Shown here one piece after another: positions 26,881-35,401 of a stretch of 64,000 nucleotides of DNA. Position 1 is the first letter of the stretch. Every line of letters starts with the position of its first letter. Source of the DNA: an uncultured Muribaculaceae bacterium (GTDB lineage: Bacteria; Bacteroidota; Bacteroidia; Bacteroidales; Muribaculaceae); assembly GCA_910578385.1 (NCBI GenBank), contig CAJTQV010000009.1:8923-72922 (forward strand). The letters run 5' to 3'. The notes beneath the pieces were generated by a model that saw only the letters and a program-made list of their open reading frames with translations, made no database searches and was not told the origin of the DNA. Made by a program: the position numbers and the translations under genes.

Positions 26881-28583
26881 AAAAACTTATCATCTATCAG
26901 GCTTTTCCGCGAATCTTCACGAATATGACTGAGGATTGCGTGCCCAACGGGACTTTCGAGCAGAACGGTTCCGGTAAACTTAATGACATCTCTCCGCGTC
27001 TTCTCAAATCTCTCGCCGAAATGGGCGTCAACTGTATTTGGTTGACAGGCATAATCGAAATGGCTACCAAGACTGCGTTTGGAGGAGGTCGTATTCCGGC
27101 CGATAACCCTAATGTAGTCAAGGGCGAGGCCGGTTCTCCTTATGCCATCAAGGACTATTACGACGTGGCTCCGGCCATTGCATCCGACATCGACAAGCGA
27201 ATGGAGGAGTTCGAGGCGGTAGTGAAACGCACTCATGACGCCGGTCTTAAACTGCTTATCGATTTCGTGCCTAACCACACAGCGCGTGTGTACCATTCGG
27301 ATGTCGCGCCAAACGGTATAAAGGATTTCGGCTCTGACGACGATTATTCCAAGTTCTTTGCCCGCGACAACAATTATTATTACATCACCAATCAGCGTTT
27401 CTCCCCGTCGTTCGACATCAGTCAGCCCGGCACGGTGCCTTATGTGGAGTTTCCCGCAAAAGCTACCGGAAATGACTGCTTCACCGCTTTCTGCGGTGAG
27501 ACAGACTGGTACGAGACGGTAAAGTTGAACTACGGTTTTGATCCGGGCGACTGGTCAACCCATTTCGAGCCTGTGCCCGATACATGGCTCAAGATGCTCC
27601 ACATACTTCGTTATTGGGCAGCTAAGGGCGTTGACGGTTTCAGATGTGACATGGTTTTCATGGTGCCGCGTGAGTTCTGGCATTGGGCAATCCCTCAGGT
27701 CAAGGCCGATTATCCCGGCGTAATCTTCATCGGCGAGATTTATGATGTCGATGCCTACCGTCCGTTCCTCGAATACTGTCATTTCGATTACCTTTACGAT
27801 AAGGTGAATCTCTATGATACGCTCAAGGGAATCGAATGTCATGACATGTCGGCTGCTCAGCTCTCATCTTGCTGGCAGCGTATTGACGGCATCGGAGACT
27901 CGATGCTCAATTTCCTTGAGAATCATGACGAGGTGCGCTTCGCTTCGCGCGAGTTCGCCGACAATCCGGCCAAGGCTGTGCCGTTTCTTGTGGTCAGCTC
28001 CATGATTTCAAAGGGACCGTTCATGATCTACTACGGTCAGGAACTTGGAGAGATGGCACGTGACAACGAGGGATTCGCCGGTGACAACAACCGCTCGACA
28101 ATATTCGATTACTGGAGCTACGACACCATGCGCCGGTGGTATGACGGAGGCAAATGTTCGATTGCCAAGCTTACACCCCATGAGAAATGGCTTCGTGCAG
28201 TTTATTCACGAGTGCTTAACCTCTGCAACGAGGAGGAGGCAATCCGTGAAGGCCGCTTCTTTGACCTTATGTACGTAAATCTTCGTAATCCGGGTTTTGA
28301 CCCGCACCGTCAGTTCGCGTTCCTGCGATATACGGAATCTCAGGTTCTTCTCTTCGTGGTCAATTTCAGCGACGCTCCGGTAAATGTCGGAGTCAACATA
28401 CCCGATCTGGCGTTCGACATGGCCGGCATCGGGGAGGGTATCTTCCATGTCACAGACCTTCTCTGGGGACTTGACCATACGTTCGAGGTCGAACGCAACA
28501 AACCGGTTCGTCTTGAAGTCGGTGGATATGACGCAGTTATTGTGCCGCTTCAAAAATTTGTTGCAAAAACCTCGCGCAAATGA
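26877..28583 (+). CDS. GH13-family alpha-amylase-type glycoside hydrolase
   Basis: 568 residues, start at 26877 (ATGA overlap with the patatin stop). All four GH13 regions are present: DFVPNH at 129-134, GFRCD with nucleophile Asp258, IGEIYD with acid/base Glu287, and ENHDE with Asp351. A beta-sandwich C-domain follows (about 480-568). No signal peptide is seen, so it probably acts on intracellular alpha-glucans or maltodextrins. The W-rich loops (YWAAKGVDGF) fit a starch-type substrate, but the subfamily cannot be fixed by eye. Its place in a tamB-patatin operon is unexpected. Confidence 0.88.
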   Translation: MKKLIIYQAFPRIFTNMTEDCVPNGTFEQNGSGKLNDISPRLLKSLAEMGVNCIWLTGIIEMATKTAFGGGRIPADNPNVVKGEAGSPYAIKDYYDVAPAIASDIDKRMEEFEAVVKRTHDAGLKLLIDFVPNHTARVYHSDVAPNGIKDFGSDDDYSKFFARDNNYYYITNQRFSPSFDISQPGTVPYVEFPAKATGNDCFTAFCGETDWYETVKLNYGFDPGDWSTHFEPVPDTWLKMLHILRYWAAKGVDGFRCDMVFMVPREFWHWAIPQVKADYPGVIFIGEIYDVDAYRPFLEYCHFDYLYDKVNLYDTLKGIECHDMSAAQLSSCWQRIDGIGDSMLNFLENHDEVRFASREFADNPAKAVPFLVVSSMISKGPFMIYYGQELGEMARDNEGFAGDNNRSTIFDYWSYDTMRRWYDGGKCSIAKLTPHEKWLRAVYSRVLNLCNEEEAIREGRFFDLMYVNLRNPGFDPHRQFAFLRYTESQVLLFVVNFSDAPVNVGVNIPDLAFDMAGIGEGIFHVTDLLWGLDHTFEVERNKPVRLEVGGYDAVIVPLQKFVAKTSRK

Positions 28584-28605
28584 CGCATATTAAAAAATAA
28601 ATTCC

Positions 28606-28613
28606 TAATTTTG
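28606..28613 (+). promoter_or_regulatory. Candidate -7 box for prs
   Basis: TAATTTTG, about 79 nt before the prs ATG. No -33 match. The remaining gap 28584-28691 shows no gene. Confidence 0.4.
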
Positions 28614-28691
28614 TAGTCGGAAACAGGACAGCGCGTCTCTCCCGGGCAGTCCCGACTTGGTAGTGAACTAACCAACAATCATATCCATTAT

Positions 28692-29636
28692 ATGAACACC
28701 AATCTTCCGCCGATTAAGGTCTTCGCAGGTGAGGCCTCAAACTATCTTGGCGAGAGCATCTGCAAGGAACTCGGCATCGAAATGGGCAAAATGAAAAAGG
28801 AACGTTTTGCCGACGGAGAATTTGAAGTAGGATTCGAGGAATCTATCCGTGGATGCGAGGTATATCTCGTGCAGTCAACTTTCCCCACAAGTGACAACCT
28901 CATGGAGCTTCTGCTCATGATCGACGCTGCCAAGCGTGCGTCGGCCGGTTCAATCATCGCTGTGGTGCCTTACTTCGGATGGGCGCGTCAGGACCGCAAG
29001 GACAAACCGCGTGTGTCAATCGCCGCCAAACTCGTTGCTGATCTTCTCACAGCTGCCGGCATCACACGCCTGATCACAATGGACCTCCATGCAGACCAGA
29101 TCCAGGGATTCTTCGATGTTCCGGTTGACCACCTCTACGCTTCGTCAATCTTCATCCCCTACATCGAGAGCCTCAAGCTCAAAGACATGGTGATTGCCTC
29201 GCCCGATGTCGGCGGTGCCAAGCGTGCCAACTCTTACGCAAAGTACTTCGATGTGCCCCTCGTGCTCTGCCACAAGACACGCGCCAAGGCCAATGTGATT
29301 GCCACAATGACCGTGATCGGAGATGTGAAGGACAAGAACGTGATTCTCGTAGACGATATCGTTGATACAGCAGGTACAATCACCAAGTCGGCCGACCTCC
29401 TTATGGAGCATGGTGCCAAGTCTGTCCGCGCTCTTTGCAGCCACGCCGTGATGAGTGATCCCGCTACCGAACGTGTTCAGGAATCCGGCCTTACTGAGAT
29501 TATCTTCACGGACTCTATTCCTTATGTCCGCGAGAATGACAAGGCTACCGTGCTTCCGGTTGCGAAACTTTTCGCCGACACAATCCGCCGTATCCACAAC
29601 AACCAGTCAATCTCTTCTCAGTATCTCTTCAAGTAA
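28692..29636 (+). CDS. prs: Ribose-phosphate pyrophosphokinase
   Basis: 314 residues. Makes PRPP from ribose-5-phosphate and ATP. Class I PRS: the FADGE signature (39-43), the catalytic flexible loop region at 99-106 (RQDRKDKP), DLHADQIQGFFD at 131-142 (Mg and regulatory site) and the PRPP loop VDDIVDTAGT at 220-229. All key residues are present. It is a single gene bounded by a strong terminator. Confidence 0.97.
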   Translation: MNTNLPPIKVFAGEASNYLGESICKELGIEMGKMKKERFADGEFEVGFEESIRGCEVYLVQSTFPTSDNLMELLLMIDAAKRASAGSIIAVVPYFGWARQDRKDKPRVSIAAKLVADLLTAAGITRLITMDLHADQIQGFFDVPVDHLYASSIFIPYIESLKLKDMVIASPDVGGAKRANSYAKYFDVPLVLCHKTRAKANVIATMTVIGDVKDKNVILVDDIVDTAGTITKSADLLMEHGAKSVRALCSHAVMSDPATERVQESGLTEIIFTDSIPYVRENDKATVLPVAKLFADTIRRIHNNQSISSQYLFK

Positions 29637-29670
29637 TCAACATCGGACGTTTGCTTTCCGATATATTATA

Positions 29671-29703
29671 AAAACGGTTGCCCCGATCAGGAGCAACCGT
29701 TTT
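29671..29703. terminator. Bidirectional intrinsic terminator after prs
   Basis: An 11-bp stem (29671-29681 with 29693-29703), a 3-A/4-T boundary and an 11-nt loop. It serves the rightward prs gene and the leftward YjbR gene, whose stop codon overlaps the right arm. Confidence 0.85.
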
Positions 29704-30097
29704 ATTCTTTACCCTCTTCATCCATTTTTTTCTTGGGCTTCGGAGTCTTGGGCTTCGGAGTATATTTTGTGCGGACTATCCCGTACGACTCCCGGACCAT
29801 GTCGAGGATTTCAGAATCAGTGATGTCTCCTCCGAATATCAGTTCAATCCAGTGTTTGGGGCTCATGTTCCTGTGGCTGGAACATGATGCTCTGGTCTCT
29901 TGGATCTCTGCAATCCGCTCCGGCGTTCCTTTTACTGTAACGCCCGTGAAATCATCCATATCGAACATGCAGAACATGTGACCGCACACGTAGAACACCA
30001 GTACAGACTCAAATCTTGCCGCGAATTTACCGAAAGGAGTCTTTTCCGTCACATCCCCAAGCGACAGACAGTATTCCCTTAATTTCTCAATATCCAT
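29702..30097 (-). CDS. MmcQ/YjbR family protein
   Basis: 131 residues. YjbR/CyaY-like fold with the typical start MDIEKLREYCLSLGDVTEKTPFG and the MSPKHWIELIFGG segment. Members bind DNA in a small number of cases; the biochemical role is poorly defined. The C-terminal tail is low-complexity, a tandem Lys/Pro/Thr repeat (TPKPKTPKPKKK) encoded by a short direct DNA repeat near 29735-29760. Confidence 0.85.
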   Translation of the reverse strand: MDIEKLREYCLSLGDVTEKTPFGKFAARFESVLVFYVCGHMFCMFDMDDFTGVTVKGTPERIAEIQETRASCSSHRNMSPKHWIELIFGGDITDSEILDMVRESYGIVRTKYTPKPKTPKPKKKMDEEGKE

Positions 30098-30204
30098 TTT
30101 TTAAAACAAAATGTTGGCCGTTACCGTTAGGTTATTAGTCGGGAAGGTCGTGAGAGCAGCCAGTCTTTTGCCTTGTCCCGCCGAATTACTTAATCAATTG
30201 GTTT

Positions 30205-30816
30205 ATGAAAGTATTGCTTGTCAACGGCAGTCCACATGCCGAGGGAAACACCCGCATTGCTCTTGAGGAAGTTGCCAAGGCTCTCAGAGAGGATGGAATC
30301 GAGACACAGTTTGTCAATATCGGCACGAAGCCCGTGCCGGGTTGCATAGCATGTTACAAGTGCTATGAGACCGGGGTCTGTGTCTTCAATCAGGGAGTGT
30401 ATTCCGAAATCCGAGAGATTCTGGAACAGGGAGTAGATGGCTTCGTGTTCGGTTCCCCGACTTATTACGCCGGACCGAACGGGTCTCTCTGTTCTCTGAT
30501 GGATAGGTTGTTCTATTCTCTCGGACGCTATTTCCAGAACAAGCCGGCCGCCGCCGTTGGTATTGCCCGTCGAGGCGGTGCCGTGCAGACTGTAGACCGC
30601 ATCAACAAGTATTTTGCAATCAGCAATATGCCTATAGCAACCTCCCAGTACTGGAATCTCGCCTTTGGACGTGAGCCTGGAGAGGTGCTTCAGGATGCCG
30701 AGGGTATGCAGACCATGCGTATTCTCGGTCACAACCTCGCGGCATTGCTAAAAGGCATGAAAGATCAGCCGGAGATGCAGCGCGAACCGAGGATTCCCAC
30801 CAACTTTATCCGTTGA
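30205..30816 (+). CDS. NADPH-dependent FMN reductase-type flavoprotein
   Basis: 203 residues, flavodoxin fold. The FMN phosphate loop is NGSPHAEGNTR (8-18) and SPTYYAGPNG near 85-94 is the ring-binding loop. A cysteine pair CIACYKCYETGVC (50-62) resembles the cluster-binding segment of iron-sulfur flavoproteins, though the exact CxxCxxCx4-7C spacing is not fully met. It probably uses NAD(P)H to reduce quinones, nitro compounds or a partner protein. It is a single gene. Confidence 0.85.
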   Translation: MKVLLVNGSPHAEGNTRIALEEVAKALREDGIETQFVNIGTKPVPGCIACYKCYETGVCVFNQGVYSEIREILEQGVDGFVFGSPTYYAGPNGSLCSLMDRLFYSLGRYFQNKPAAAVGIARRGGAVQTVDRINKYFAISNMPIATSQYWNLAFGREPGEVLQDAEGMQTMRILGHNLAALLKGMKDQPEMQREPRIPTNFIR

Positions 30817-30848
30817 CGGTTTACGGTCGATTGGTTACTTTTGCCATG

Positions 30849-31421
30849 TTACAGTCCGCAGTCGGCCTTCCATTTCTCAAGTCCGGCTTTTGAGGCGACA
30901 TTGAGCAGACGCTCTCCCCAGAAGTTGACCTGAGGATGTTCGGCACGCAGACTGTCCACGCTCGGCCATACCTGGCTGCCGCCGGAAGTGGCGAAGCATA
31001 CCACACTCTTTTTCTCAAGACCATATTTGTCGATGAAGGTGTTGATTACCGCCGGAGCTTTGTCCCACCATATCGGATAGCCGAGGAAGATGATATTGTA
31101 GTGGTCAATGTTTTCCACGCTGTCTGTTATGGCCGGGCGGCTTCCTGCGGTATGCATCTCCACGTAGCTGCGGCTCGTGGAGTCATGCCAGTCGAGGTCT
31201 TTCTCCGTGTAAGCTTCGGCGGGTGTGATTTCATGAAGTTTGCCTCCCATTATCTCGGCTACGTCGTTGGCGATCTTACGCGTGTTGCCGGTTGCTGAGA
31301 AGTATGCTACAAGCACTTTTTTCTCAGGTTTAGCCTCGTTGTTGTTCTTGGACGAACCGCATGAGGCGAATGTCGCGCCGAGTGCCGCGATTGTCAGGAT
31401 GATGTAAATGAAATGTTTCAT
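30849..31421 (-). CDS. Flavodoxin-like lipoprotein
   Basis: 190 residues. Lipoprotein signal: MKHFIYIILTIAALGATFASC with the lipidated Cys21 followed by GSSKNNN. The remainder is a full flavodoxin domain: YFSATGNTRKIA binds the FMN phosphate, and FLGYPIWWDKAP and CFATSGGSQ bind the isoalloxazine. Membrane-anchored periplasmic flavodoxins are common in Bacteroidales and rare elsewhere. The electron donor and acceptor are unknown; the cytoplasmic FMN reductase next door (30205) faces the other way. Confidence 0.85.
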   Translation of the reverse strand: MKHFIYIILTIAALGATFASCGSSKNNNEAKPEKKVLVAYFSATGNTRKIANDVAEIMGGKLHEITPAEAYTEKDLDWHDSTSRSYVEMHTAGSRPAITDSVENIDHYNIIFLGYPIWWDKAPAVINTFIDKYGLEKKSVVCFATSGGSQVWPSVDSLRAEHPQVNFWGERLLNVASKAGLEKWKADCGL

Positions 31422-31499
31422 TATGCGTTGTTTAAATCGTTAAATAGCTGTCTATTATGATGATTGCCCGTCATAAGTGCGCGTTTGAATCAAAACACA

Positions 31500-31820
31500 C
31501 TATAAGTATTTTAGAAACGCGAATCTTTTCCTGTTATTGAGGTAATTCATGTCGCGTTGGTTGGCATATGCCTCACGTTCAAATGAGATTGCGTGGTAAG
31601 CCTTCATGTAGTTTCTGTGAATGATTATCCTCCACAACCATTCGAGCAGGTAGACGATGTAGAACGGCAGATACAATAATTCCTTAATCTGGGCTGTATG
31701 GATCATCTCATGGTTGACCGTCACGCCGTCGCAAGGACCTTTGGCGAAAAGTACCCCGAACAGATTTATGGCCAGAAACCGTTTGCCGAAAGGAATTATG
31801 CGGTTGTATACAATCTTCAT
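31500..31820 (-). CDS. Small HExxH protein, putative metallopeptidase-like
   Basis: 106 residues. The sequence NHEMIHTAQ (about 36-44) is an HExxH zinc motif, and FEREAYAN (about 84-91) supplies a downstream Glu as in gluzincin-type sites. A hydrophobic segment (LLYLPFYIVYLLEWLWRIII, about 47-66) lies between them. The protein is short for an active protease, and the Bacteroidota members I know of are called hypothetical. No signal peptide. Function is unknown. It is divergent from the carbonic anhydrase, and the two share the 64-nt gap. Confidence 0.7.
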   Translation of the reverse strand: MKIVYNRIIPFGKRFLAINLFGVLFAKGPCDGVTVNHEMIHTAQIKELLYLPFYIVYLLEWLWRIIIHRNYMKAYHAISFEREAYANQRDMNYLNNRKRFAFLKYL

Positions 31821-31851
31821 TTGCTTAAAAAGTCAATTTGACTTATCTTTG
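31820..31851 (+). promoter_or_regulatory. Promoter of the carbonic anhydrase gene
   Basis: TTTG (31820-31823), 20-nt spacer, TATCTTTG (31844-31851): an exact Bacteroidota promoter. Predicted start near 31858, 27 nt before the ATG. The -33 box overlaps the start codon of the divergent gene. Confidence 0.75.
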
Positions 31852-31859
31852 CAAAATTA
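31852..31859 (-). promoter_or_regulatory. Candidate -7 box of the HExxH gene
   Basis: Minus strand TAATTTTG, directly abutting the plus-strand -7 box. The two promoters share a 40-bp window and could compete. No clear -33. Confidence 0.4.
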
Positions 31860-31884
31860 ATACTTATCTTAAACATCGGCAAGA

Positions 31885-32427
31885 ATGATTGATGAAATTC
31901 TGAAACACAACCGCGAGTTTGTGAAGTCGAAGGGCTTCGAGCGCTTCGTGACCTCAAAATTCCCCGACAAGAAGATTGCGATTGTCACGTGCATGGATAC
32001 TCGTCTGGTGGAACTTCTTCCCGCAGCTCTTGGCATACGCAACGGCGATGTGAAGATTATTAAGAACGCGGGAGGAACTATAACCAATCCTTTTGACTCT
32101 ACGATGCGGTCTCTGCTTGTGGCTGTTTACGAATTGGGAGTAAATGAGATAATGGTAATCGGTCATACCGGCTGCGGCGTGCAGGGTATGAACGCCGAGG
32201 AAATGTTGCATCTCATGCGTGAGAGGGGAGTGAGTGAGGAACATATCACCCTTATGAAGCACTGCGGAATTGACCTCAACAGCTGGCTGCATGGATTCGA
32301 AGAGAGCCGCACGGCGGTTCATGAGACTATTGACCTCATCAGAAATCATCCGCTCATGGCGGCTGACGTGCGTGTGGCAGGCTATATCATGGATTCCGTC
32401 ACTGGTGCTCTTGAGGTGATAGAATGA
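31885..32427 (+). CDS. Beta-class carbonic anhydrase
   Basis: 180 residues. The zinc ligands are Cys36 (CMDTR, with the Asp38-Arg40 dyad), His94 and Cys97 (HTGCG). It interconverts CO2 and bicarbonate. Bicarbonate also feeds TsaC (14253) and anaplerotic carboxylation in a CO2-rich gut habitat, which is inference. The family has a short clade in Bacteroidetes of about this size. It is the first gene after an exact promoter. Confidence 0.92.
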   Translation: MIDEILKHNREFVKSKGFERFVTSKFPDKKIAIVTCMDTRLVELLPAALGIRNGDVKIIKNAGGTITNPFDSTMRSLLVAVYELGVNEIMVIGHTGCGVQGMNAEEMLHLMRERGVSEEHITLMKHCGIDLNSWLHGFEESRTAVHETIDLIRNHPLMAADVRVAGYIMDSVTGALEVIE

Positions 32428-32436
32428 TCTTGATAA

Positions 32437-32461
32437 GCAGCGGTTTGATTAGAACCGCTGC
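32437..32461 (+). terminator. Hairpin after the carbonic anhydrase
   Basis: A 9-bp stem GCAGCGGTT / AACCGCTGC with a 7-nt loop. No T-run follows, so it may be only an mRNA end structure. Confidence 0.4.
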
Positions 32462-32511
32462 CTGTCTCGGTAATAACAACTACGGTAACTAATCTACTTA
32501 TAGCAATTCAT

Positions 32512-32892
32512 ATGAAAAAGTTTCTTATTCTCGGGGTAGCTGCCCTTGTTTCCCTGACAGCGGCCGCTGAGGTGACTTTCAAGTCAATCGGCAGCAAGGA
32601 TGGCAAGATGGAGATTGTGATGGAAGATGCAGCCGCCGGCGACAACGTGATGGTAACATCGGCCAAACTTATCAATGACGGTCGCGAGGTGTACGCCACC
32701 ATGATGATGTGCGGCTTGCAGAACGGCGTGGCGAGCTATACTCTCACTTTCCCCATGCAGAAGTCATTCGTCAATCCTAAGATTGCTCTTGTAGTGAACG
32801 GCAACGAGAATATCACCGATATCACTTCGGGAGTGGAGGGCTTCCTTCCCGAGGTTGAAGAGGATGTCTGCACTTGCGGTTGTCAGGATTGA
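32512..32892 (+). CDS. Small secreted protein with a Cys-rich tail
   Basis: 126 residues. A signal peptide is clear (MKKFLILGVAALVSLTAAA, cleavage near residue 19). The mature 107 residues look like an Ig-like or beta-sandwich domain (VTFKSIGSKDGKMEIVMED, VMVTSAKLINDGREVYATMMM). The C-terminus ends VCTCGCQD, with three cysteines in an alternating CxCxC arrangement that could bind metal or form disulfides. I do not recognise a family. Its stop is 1 nt before the rlmH start, so the two are co-transcribed. Confidence 0.7.
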   Translation: MKKFLILGVAALVSLTAAAEVTFKSIGSKDGKMEIVMEDAAAGDNVMVTSAKLINDGREVYATMMMCGLQNGVASYTLTFPMQKSFVNPKIALVVNGNENITDITSGVEGFLPEVEEDVCTCGCQD

Positions 32893-32893
32893 C

Positions 32894-33367
32894 ATGGATA
32901 TTCTTCTTTTGACAATCGGAAAGACAAAGACCCGCTTCGTGTGCGAGGGCATAGATGAGTACACAGGGCGACTGAAGCGTTACGTGCCATTCTCTCTCTT
33001 GGAACTGCCCGATATCCGCACCACAAAGACAATGACAGAACAGCGTCAGAAGGAGCAGGAGGGGGAGCTTATCCTCAGCCGGCTTACCCCCGGCGATTTC
33101 GTTGTCCTTCTTGATGAGCGTGGACGTGAATACTCCTCCATGGAGTTTGCGTCGTATATGGAGAAAACAATGGCCTCCGGCAGAAAACGCGTGGTTTTCG
33201 TTGTCGGAGGTCCTTACGGTTTCTCTCAGGAGGTCTATGCGCGTGCCGATGCCAAGCTGTCGCTATCACGCATGACTTTCAACCATGAGATGGTGCGCAT
33301 GTTCTTTGTCGAGCAGATTTACCGGGCCATGACTATTCTTCGTCATGAGCCTTATCATCACGAGTGA
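32894..33367 (+). CDS. rlmH: 23S rRNA (pseudouridine1915-N3)-methyltransferase RlmH
   Basis: 157 residues with the start at 32894 (MDILLLTIGKTK), one base after the preceding stop; a longer frame into the upstream gene is not credible. SPOUT-class methyltransferase: the SAM loop is VVGGPYGF (104-110 region) and the C-terminal signature EQIYRAMTILRHEPYHHE fits RlmH exactly. It methylates the ribosomal helix 69 pseudouridine. Its 3-end overlaps the convergent DoxX-type gene by 35 nt. Confidence 0.95.
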   Translation: MDILLLTIGKTKTRFVCEGIDEYTGRLKRYVPFSLLELPDIRTTKTMTEQRQKEQEGELILSRLTPGDFVVLLDERGREYSSMEFASYMEKTMASGRKRVVFVVGGPYGFSQEVYARADAKLSLSRMTFNHEMVRMFFVEQIYRAMTILRHEPYHHE

Positions 33368-34718
33368 CTTTTCTTTGTCTTCTTACCGACCGCTGCGCAT
33401 AAGCGTCTTTTATGCGCGGAAGCAGAGATAAAGTCACCGGTACGGCCATACATATCAGGTACAGATAGAACAGATTGAGAAGTTCACGCTTGCCATCTTT
33501 GACAAACATCGGAGTGTTTTTGCCGTCGGATGCGGTAATCATGTCTATGTCAAGTGCGCTGAGTGTGGACTTCCAGATTATTTTGCCATTGTCGAGATAG
33601 ACCACTGCCGGATTGCCGCGTGCGACTTCCTTTATGGCTGTGTCATCGCACGTGTAAATCTCGTATTGAGGCATCGACAGGTCTTCCCAGTCTGCAATCT
33701 CATGGCTTGTTCCCGAAACGACTGCAATCATCTCAATGTCATGGCGGGTGCTCCAGTCGTAGAGAGAGTTGATTTTCCATGTTGTGGCGGGTGAGACTTC
33801 CCTCAGTTGCGGAATAAGCAGGATAAGCATTTTCCCGTCCGGGACCATCACGTCATCGGTAAGGTCTTCGTCCCCCTCCCGGTTCCAAATGCGGAAGGTC
33901 AGGTCTGTATCTTCCTCCTCGTTTGCTTTCTCCGCAGGATATATATCCTTGCGCTCCACGAATTTCCAACCATCTTCTTCGGAAGGAAGTTCATCGTCAA
34001 CGCCAAATTCTTTCTTCACGCCATCTTTCTCGTAAACAAAGCGGAAATCCTCTTCGGCAACATCTCCGCTTTCGGCAGCTACAAGTGCGCCTCCTGTGGG
34101 ATATGGTCTGAAATCAAGCATCGGCTGTGACAGGTATCCCCGGAGCGATACGAGCAGGATGAAGCCTAATGACACTACCGCTGCCATCCATTGGAAGGCG
34201 GGTGAAATTACGGCTATACATCCCCTGTTGTACTTTACAAGCCATATTATCATGGCAGTCAACACAACGTTCTTCCAGAATGTGGCCCAGTTTGATATAA
34301 CCAGAAAGTCTCCGAAGCATCCGCAGTCGTTTACCGGGTCGCCGATCGCTATCCATGCTGTGAGCGGAAGCATCACGCACATGAACGCGAGAGCAACAAT
34401 CGGAGTAGACCGGCGGTAGCATCCGAACAGCAGGAAGATACCGATCAGGAATTCGAGCGCGCAAAGTGCGAAGACGCCGGTGAGCAGGAGAGTGCTCAGA
34501 ATCGGCATTCCCATTGCGGCTACATATTCCTCGAATTTGTAGAACGACCCCCAGGGGTCTATCGCCTTGACAAAGCCGGAGAATATGAAGACTCCGCCTG
34601 TAAGGACGCGAAGCAGAGGCGTGAGCCATACCGAGATGCGGCTCAGCAGGCCCCTTTCAGCCGGTCCGTATCCGGGACGATTATTTGAAACGGAGTTTGA
34701 TGAGGGCGAAGATTGCAT
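33333..34718 (-). CDS. DoxX/BT_3928-type membrane protein with thioredoxin-like domain
   Basis: 461 residues. The N-terminal half has five transmembrane helices of the DoxX/MauE kind (about 30-200; LTGGVFIFSGFVKAIDPWGSFYKFEEYV is diagnostic). The DCGCFGD site between helices supplies a possible redox pair of cysteines. The second half is a soluble domain (about 215-400) with a thioredoxin-like strand pattern (WKINSLYDWSTRHDIEMIAVVSG, GNPAVVYLDNGKIIWK) and a late helix (about 403-425). This BT_3928-type layout fits a disulfide or quinone-linked redox protein. Its start overlaps the upstream DUF1599 gene by 38 nt. Confidence 0.8.
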   Translation of the reverse strand: MQSSPSSNSVSNNRPGYGPAERGLLSRISVWLTPLLRVLTGGVFIFSGFVKAIDPWGSFYKFEEYVAAMGMPILSTLLLTGVFALCALEFLIGIFLLFGCYRRSTPIVALAFMCVMLPLTAWIAIGDPVNDCGCFGDFLVISNWATFWKNVVLTAMIIWLVKYNRGCIAVISPAFQWMAAVVSLGFILLVSLRGYLSQPMLDFRPYPTGGALVAAESGDVAEEDFRFVYEKDGVKKEFGVDDELPSEEDGWKFVERKDIYPAEKANEEEDTDLTFRIWNREGDEDLTDDVMVPDGKMLILLIPQLREVSPATTWKINSLYDWSTRHDIEMIAVVSGTSHEIADWEDLSMPQYEIYTCDDTAIKEVARGNPAVVYLDNGKIIWKSTLSALDIDMITASDGKNTPMFVKDGKRELLNLFYLYLICMAVPVTLSLLPRIKDAYAQRSVRRQRKVTRDDKAHDEE

Positions 34719-35229
34719 AGTTTATCATGTCCATATAGTTGGCGTCGATACCTTCGGAGACAATAGTCTTTCCGTGGTTTGATTCTATCTCTTTGGTGCG
34801 TAACAGCTTCTGAAGGATGATATCGGTGAAGCTGCTTACACGCATGTCGCGCCATGCCTCGTCGTAATCATGGTTCTTGTCGAGCATGAGCGAGATTGCG
34901 GCATCGATCTGCCGGTCGTAGAGCTGCAACGCACGCTGTGGAGCGAGAGCCTCTCCCGGACCCATTTCCAATTGAATCAGAGCCATAGCGCAATAGTTGA
35001 TAATTCCGATGAATTCCGGTTCGATTCCCTCGTTGACTGCCGCGAAATCCTCGCCGTTCTCTTCAAGTGTGCGTATGCGCTTGGCCTTGATGAAAATCTG
35101 GTCGGTCAGGCTTGACGGGCGCATGATTCTCCATGAGGTGCCGTAGTCGAGCATCTTTTTTTCATACACTCCCCGGCAAAGTTCCTTTATTGCCTTGAAT
35201 TGTTCTATGGTGTTCGCTTTCTTTTCCAT
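34681..35229 (-). CDS. DUF1599 protein with an internal duplication
   Basis: 182 residues. Two tandem copies of a helical unit are visible: DYGTSWRIMRPSSLTDQIFIKAKRI (about 28-52) and DYDEAWRDMRVSSFTDIILQKLLRT (about 119-143), each followed by a GIEP/GIDA-I-NY block. This is DUF1599, a family that Pfam links to nucleotide-modification-associated domains; no enzymatic activity is proven that I know of. It overlaps the next gene by 38 nt, suggesting translational coupling with the DoxX-type protein. Confidence 0.85.
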   Translation of the reverse strand: MEKKANTIEQFKAIKELCRGVYEKKMLDYGTSWRIMRPSSLTDQIFIKAKRIRTLEENGEDFAAVNEGIEPEFIGIINYCAMALIQLEMGPGEALAPQRALQLYDRQIDAAISLMLDKNHDYDEAWRDMRVSSFTDIILQKLLRTKEIESNHGKTIVSEGIDANYMDMINYAIFALIKLRFK

Positions 35230-35367
35230 GACTAATGTTTTACATTGGGTCTTGTGTAGCGCGTTGGTTTGAGCGGCTACTTACTAATTTAACGCGAAAT
35301 TATCAAAAAAGACGCTATAATCAAAATTTTGGTGAGGGCGAGTGGCTGAAGTTTACTGAAAATTGAT

Positions 35368-35375
35368 TAAATTTG
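35368..35375 (+). promoter_or_regulatory. Candidate -7 box for the DUF4293 gene
   Basis: TAAATTTG, 26 nt before the ATG at 35402. No -33 match. Confidence 0.4.
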
Positions 35376-35401
35376 CAATTCAAATACAAACTGAAAATAC
35401 T

